Source: Acanthosoma haemorrhoidale
Lineage: Eukaryota; Arthropoda; Insecta; Hemiptera; Acanthosomatidae
Assembly: GCA_930367205.1 (NCBI GenBank)
Contig: OV884011.1
Span: 167,597,226-167,661,225, forward strand
Direction: 5' to 3'
DNA length: 64,000 nucleotides
Below, piece after piece: positions 62,501 to 64,000 of this stretch. The notes under the pieces were generated by a model. It had not been told where the DNA came from. It saw nothing but the letters and a program-made list of their open reading frames with translations, and ran no database searches. Each line of letters begins with the position of its first letter. Position 1 is the first letter of the stretch. Position numbers and translations under genes: made by a program.

Positions 62501-63687
62501 TCTCCCTCGAGATGAGCTCCCGTAAATAGTCTGTTGGGACTGTTTTCGCACCGTTTCACTTCCTACGAAAGGTAATAACGATAGTTCAGTTGCAGAGCGA
62601 TGTAGACACGTTAAACCAATGGCAGCGCAGGCGCAGAACCAAAAGAATGTAGAAAGTATATAAATTAACAAAATCGAGAGGTGGTCCTGGTAAAAAATTG
62701 TAATTAACTATTACAATACTAAATTATTAAATACATATTTTCAATCCTTGGCTCCCAAATCTTTACTTTCTGGAATATCTTTAAATTTATTTTAGCTTTA
62801 CCATCTTTAACATATCCTCAATAACTGGAGACAATAATCAAAATATTAAAGCATAAACTGCATCTGAGCAGAAACTTGAGAGAGCTGAAAAGTCAGAGAG
62901 AAGCAGGTCAATTTAAACATACGGAAAAAAACTGTTTTCGCATCCAATTTTGTTTATCAAATACTTTACATTATTGTATCACAACTTTAAAATTTGCAGC
63001 ATATATCAGTTTCATGTTGAATATAAATTTAAAATTGGTTATAGGATCACTTTTGTGACAGCTGTAGATTGCTCTCCAAGTTAGAAAGTAGAGAACCTCC
63101 CTTATCGTTCAGCAACTTGAAAAGTAACCCGTATTTGCATGAAGACGAAAAACAATTGTTCCTTCTCTTTTAACTTCTTTAATTTAGATTTTATATTTTT
63201 TAAAAAAATAAAATGTAGTTTATAATTGATATATAAGGATTTTTTTTAGTCGCAAAAAAAATCTTTGACCTAATTGGGGAGGCGATACAACCCCAATCCT
63301 AGAAACAAACAGAAATACAGTGAAATTTCAGATAAAATCTGACCGTTAACTAAGTGGGCTTCTTCTTCGCATGGTTCCTCTTTAATTGTACTTGCTGAAA
63401 GAACTGAAAAAACAAAAAAAAATGTAAATTAGTAACATAAAGTAATAATTAATTTTAACAAATAATTTTTAAACAAAACTTACAAATTGGTTCATCTAAA
63501 TCTTTCTCTTCTTTGATGATGACATTAGAATTATAATCTGGGGAATAAAAACAATTGTGACATCTATGCTATTTACAGTCTCTCTAATTTACATTAATTG
63601 TTTTAAAGTTATAAAACTTACAAGTTTGATTTTCTTCCTTAATTTCTTCCTTGATATCCACATCAACATCTTTCAAGGGATCCACAC
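55228..63687 (-). CDS. Modular gene fused to a DDE transposase-derived terminal exon (5' partial)
   Basis: Minus-strand exons: 63622-63687, 63484-63537, 63344-63394 (or -63403), 57674-57730 and 55228-56585. All introns are GT-AG and phase 1, and the joined frame is open to the stop at 55,228. The small exons encode acidic peptides with psi-K-x-E motifs (IKEEIKEE, VIIKEEKD, STIKEEP, FKVEP). The last exon (451 codons) starts SSATSTSSRRKPRPF, then a helix-turn-helix (NVYKFLTEQL...ATGISTATVARIV) and a DDE_3/IS630-Tc1 core (IVYLDET, D190 of the exon; VMDNAAYH, D271; HPELNPIKLVW, with Lys353 where Glu is expected, 82 residues after D271). It ends in an acidic tail (SSSDSSDESEEEQ). The 5' end lies outside the window. 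Role inferred: DNA-binding, SUMO-linked nuclear protein without transposase activity. Confidence 0.6.
56586..57673 (-). other. Last intron of the fusion gene
   Basis: GT-AG intron of about 1.1 kb. It is AT-rich except for two moderately GC segments (56,980-57,250 and 57,480-57,630) that I cannot assign. No ORF is supported. Confidence 0.45.
58450..60918 (-). CDS. LINE ORF2 endonuclease-reverse transcriptase (822 aa, C-terminal frameshift)
   Basis: Apurinic-type endonuclease at residues 1-230 (LLWNANGV at 9-16, ETRL at 39, GGDFNA at 136-141 and SSDHSP at 211-216). Reverse transcriptase at about 490-760 (YRPISLLPILSK at 512, FLDVAQAFDRV at 581 with D583, GVPQGSVLGPILY at 638, and FADD at 668-671). 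The frame is open up to residue 822, but near 58,470 it shifts: the conserved C-terminal segment (FQSKVLRTIVNAP) continues in another frame at 58,268-58,470. ORF2 is thus intact for both enzymes and damaged only at the end. Integration would be by target-primed reverse transcription, as known for the clade. Confidence 0.85.
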   Translation of the reverse strand: MNKKPLTILLWNANGVRNHTNELTTLLHEKNIDVALITETRLTANRSLKIPQYQVYRTDHPDGTSHAGTAALIHHSLSHHIVPLIAHDFLQATAVSIRTFSFPLTIAAAYCPPNKSISNSQFTSFLNSIGHHYLVGGDFNAKHQQWGSRTTNSRGRALLSALLSTNSTPLPPQTPTYWPADPYRNPDILDFFIHHGLGSINSSTTRLDDLSSDHSPLLLTLSLHPIPKLPPPSFIRGPVDWDLFRELLTNSIDLKVILKTPHDLDHAVHSLTTLIQQCAWNASKPRPSPYAQNKTSLPQNLLDLIHIKRRSKALWQRTRHPADRRCYNQNCKLLKRELATFRSQTFNSYLSSLSTQDNSLWRATQNILKYHYVSHPLRRGDGSWAASDGERSEAFAQHLSHTFTPHPNQHNPSHDTKVEDFIISPIPLSLPPKAVNPSEVQYHLKNLPLRKSPGYDLLTAQILRQLPPKAIIFLTYIFNCILRTTHYPLLWKYSIIVLFQKPGKSPNDPSSYRPISLLPILSKVFERILLKRLLPIVESKNLLPNHQFGFRFRHSTAQQGLRVVDHISSALESKHYCTGAFLDVAQAFDRVWHPGLLYKLKISLPQTLYLILQSYLSNRFFRVRCGSEYSDYYPIEAGVPQGSVLGPILYTLFTADIPLSPSTFLATFADDTAILSSHPNPSTASYNLQNHLTKIEKWCNIWRIKVNEGKCVHTTFTLRRGSCPSVTFNSIPLPMSNTVRYLGFHLDKRLTWNPHTRLKRQESNRRFGQLYRLLNRNSYLTLENKLHVYKQLLKPIWTYRIELWGTAKPSNIKHSNPKSSEP
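60915..62231 (-). CDS. LINE ORF1 nucleic-acid-binding protein (438 aa)
   Basis: Gag-like protein of a Jockey-clade element, expected to coat element RNA. The N-terminus is Asn-, Ser- and Pro-rich (residues 1-100). The middle (about 108-255) is the PRE_C2HC-associated region, with YQLKEDRSLRVVIRNLHPTT as landmark. Three knuckles follow: C267, C270, H275, C280; C286, C289, H293, C298; and C308, C311, H315, C322. The C-terminus is Pro-rich then hydrophobic. The frame is intact from the ATG at 62,231. The first of several ATGs was chosen; the one at residue 6 or 8 is also possible. The stop overlaps the ORF2 start. Confidence 0.85.
   Translation of the reverse strand: MRFHHMAMNNNNNNNKKRSRSVGTTTPTTSPKQKARRGRPSKRDLPPPPSVTPTNRSMEELPSPQPGPSNAPSPAESPFFTPNPFQPLLQDATNNDMETTTTPKTPKPPPIFIKNISNFKLLCDQLKKIVGVGKFTCLNRSRDTRITPDNSDTYRAIVKYLENTKAEFHTYQLKEDRSLRVVIRNLHPTTPVDIIIEELSAQGFNARQVVNVFREDKDMDTPVKTPLPLFFVDLEKTPGVEKIYDVNYLYYTRVKVEKPHPRRDIVQCHNCQEYGHSRSYCHHIPRCVKCGDKHKSELCKKPRQSPAVCALCQQDHPANYKGCEAYKVLKNRLQQRRPLVVEQAVKPRSVPAREVNGSTSFANILSGGRKTLSEAPPPPLPQPQHLPQPHIHQIPPPPNSTDLTSLLTSFLTDFRTLITPLISLLTNLVSHLIPSSPK
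62281..62360 (-). other. tRNA-like segment in the LINE leader
   Basis: On the minus strand the leader has an A-box-like TAGCTCAGAGC, then about 40 nt further GCGTTCGATAC resembling a B box, then a T run. This spacing and order fit a pol III promoter or tRNA-derived segment. The homologous part of the array Jockey leaders keeps only the first half (GCTAGCGTCGGAGGCTCT). I see no complete cloverleaf, so it is not called a tRNA gene. Confidence 0.35.
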
Positions 63688-64000
63688 CTTAAACAATAAA
63701 ATAAATTTAATTTATCAACTGTGAAATATTTTCCAAGCTCAACAAAATATTTTTTATCAGATGTGTGCTTTTGACAACTCACTTCATCTTCAGGCTATAA
63801 AACACCGCAAGGTAAACAATAGGATCACATATTAACATCTATAATAAAATAGGGTTAATTTAAACTAAAAGTCATAAATGTCTAAAATTAATAGAGATAA
63901 AATTAGACAAGGTGATGAATAAGAACAACATCAACATAATGACAGTGCCTACCCTAAGCCTTATTGTTTTTAACAATAGTGCATATATTTTCATAAACAA

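Larger units (their letters stand above)
57960..62645 (-). mobile_element. Nearly complete Jockey-type LINE
   Basis: Complete in outline: a leader of about 410 nt (62,645-62,232), ORF1, ORF2 and a GC-rich 3' UTR ending in short repeats of CCATTCATACCTATATACA at about 58,010-58,060. Target-site duplications could not be fixed. The leader is recognisably similar to that of the array copies (CGTAGGAAGTG, GGCAGCCATATTGG). The element belongs to a different subfamily from the array copies, which are roughly 70-80% similar in protein. It lies in an intron of the transposase-fusion gene in the same orientation. Confidence 0.85.
57731..63343 (-). other. LINE-bearing intron of the fusion gene
   Basis: Intron between exons 63344-63394 and 57674-57730. 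It contains the Jockey-type element (57,960-62,645). The stretch 62,646-63,343 is AT-rich. At 62,860-62,910 a segment (CTTGAGAGAGCTGAAAAGT) resembles the 3' flanks of the zinc-finger genes (640-670; 39,685-39,710). No finger exon is seen there. Confidence 0.45.

Noticed and set aside
1..64000. CRISPR arrays, operons, riboswitches, bacterial promoters
   Set aside because: None are seen. The sequence is eukaryotic with spliced genes and retroelements.

Overview
The window is AT-rich eukaryotic DNA from what is most likely an insect, possibly a hemipteroid. The host group is an inference from the repeats: Jockey-type LINEs, mariner and Tc1 elements, a Ty3/Gypsy remnant and an IS630/Tc1-like DDE family common in insects. 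Genes have small spliced exons and most ORFs belong to mobile elements. There is no sign of prokaryotic or organellar DNA.

Positions 1-39,525 are a tandem array. Unit 1 (1-17,711) and unit 2 (17,712-32,833) are almost collinear; unit 3 (32,834-39,525) is heavily deleted. Each unit carries a small zinc-finger gene on the minus strand that I rebuilt from splice sites. In units 1 and 2 it has four coding exons, all joined in phase 1: a 5-codon start exon, exons of 66 and 54 nt, and a terminal zinc-finger exon, giving 158 aa. Unit 3 keeps only the terminal exon. Carried along in the units are a Jockey LINE (in the intron before the zinc-finger exon pair), a mariner and a Ty3/Gypsy remnant, each broken. 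A divergent fourth copy (40,207-44,081) keeps a longer, multi-finger terminal exon and lacks the Jockey, so it shows the pre-insertion state. A decayed exon near 47.0 kb may be the remains of a fifth copy.

Positions 44-55 kb hold decayed elements (a hAT-like BED finger and a Tc1-like element with recognisable TIRs), a 170-bp direct repeat and long stretches with nothing recognisable.

Positions 55,228-63,687 hold the most interesting locus: a minus-strand gene, open at its 5' end, made of tiny phase-1 exons rich in psi-K-x-E (SUMO-type) motifs. They are spliced in frame onto a 451-codon terminal exon encoding an IS630/Tc1-family (DD82E-like) DDE transposase whose last catalytic Glu is replaced by Lys. 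It looks like a domesticated host-transposase fusion. A nearly intact Jockey-type LINE (about 57,960-62,645, minus) sits in one of its introns; its ORF1 and ORF2 overlap by ATGA.

Exon-intron models rest on reading splice sites and phase by eye; no transcript evidence was available.
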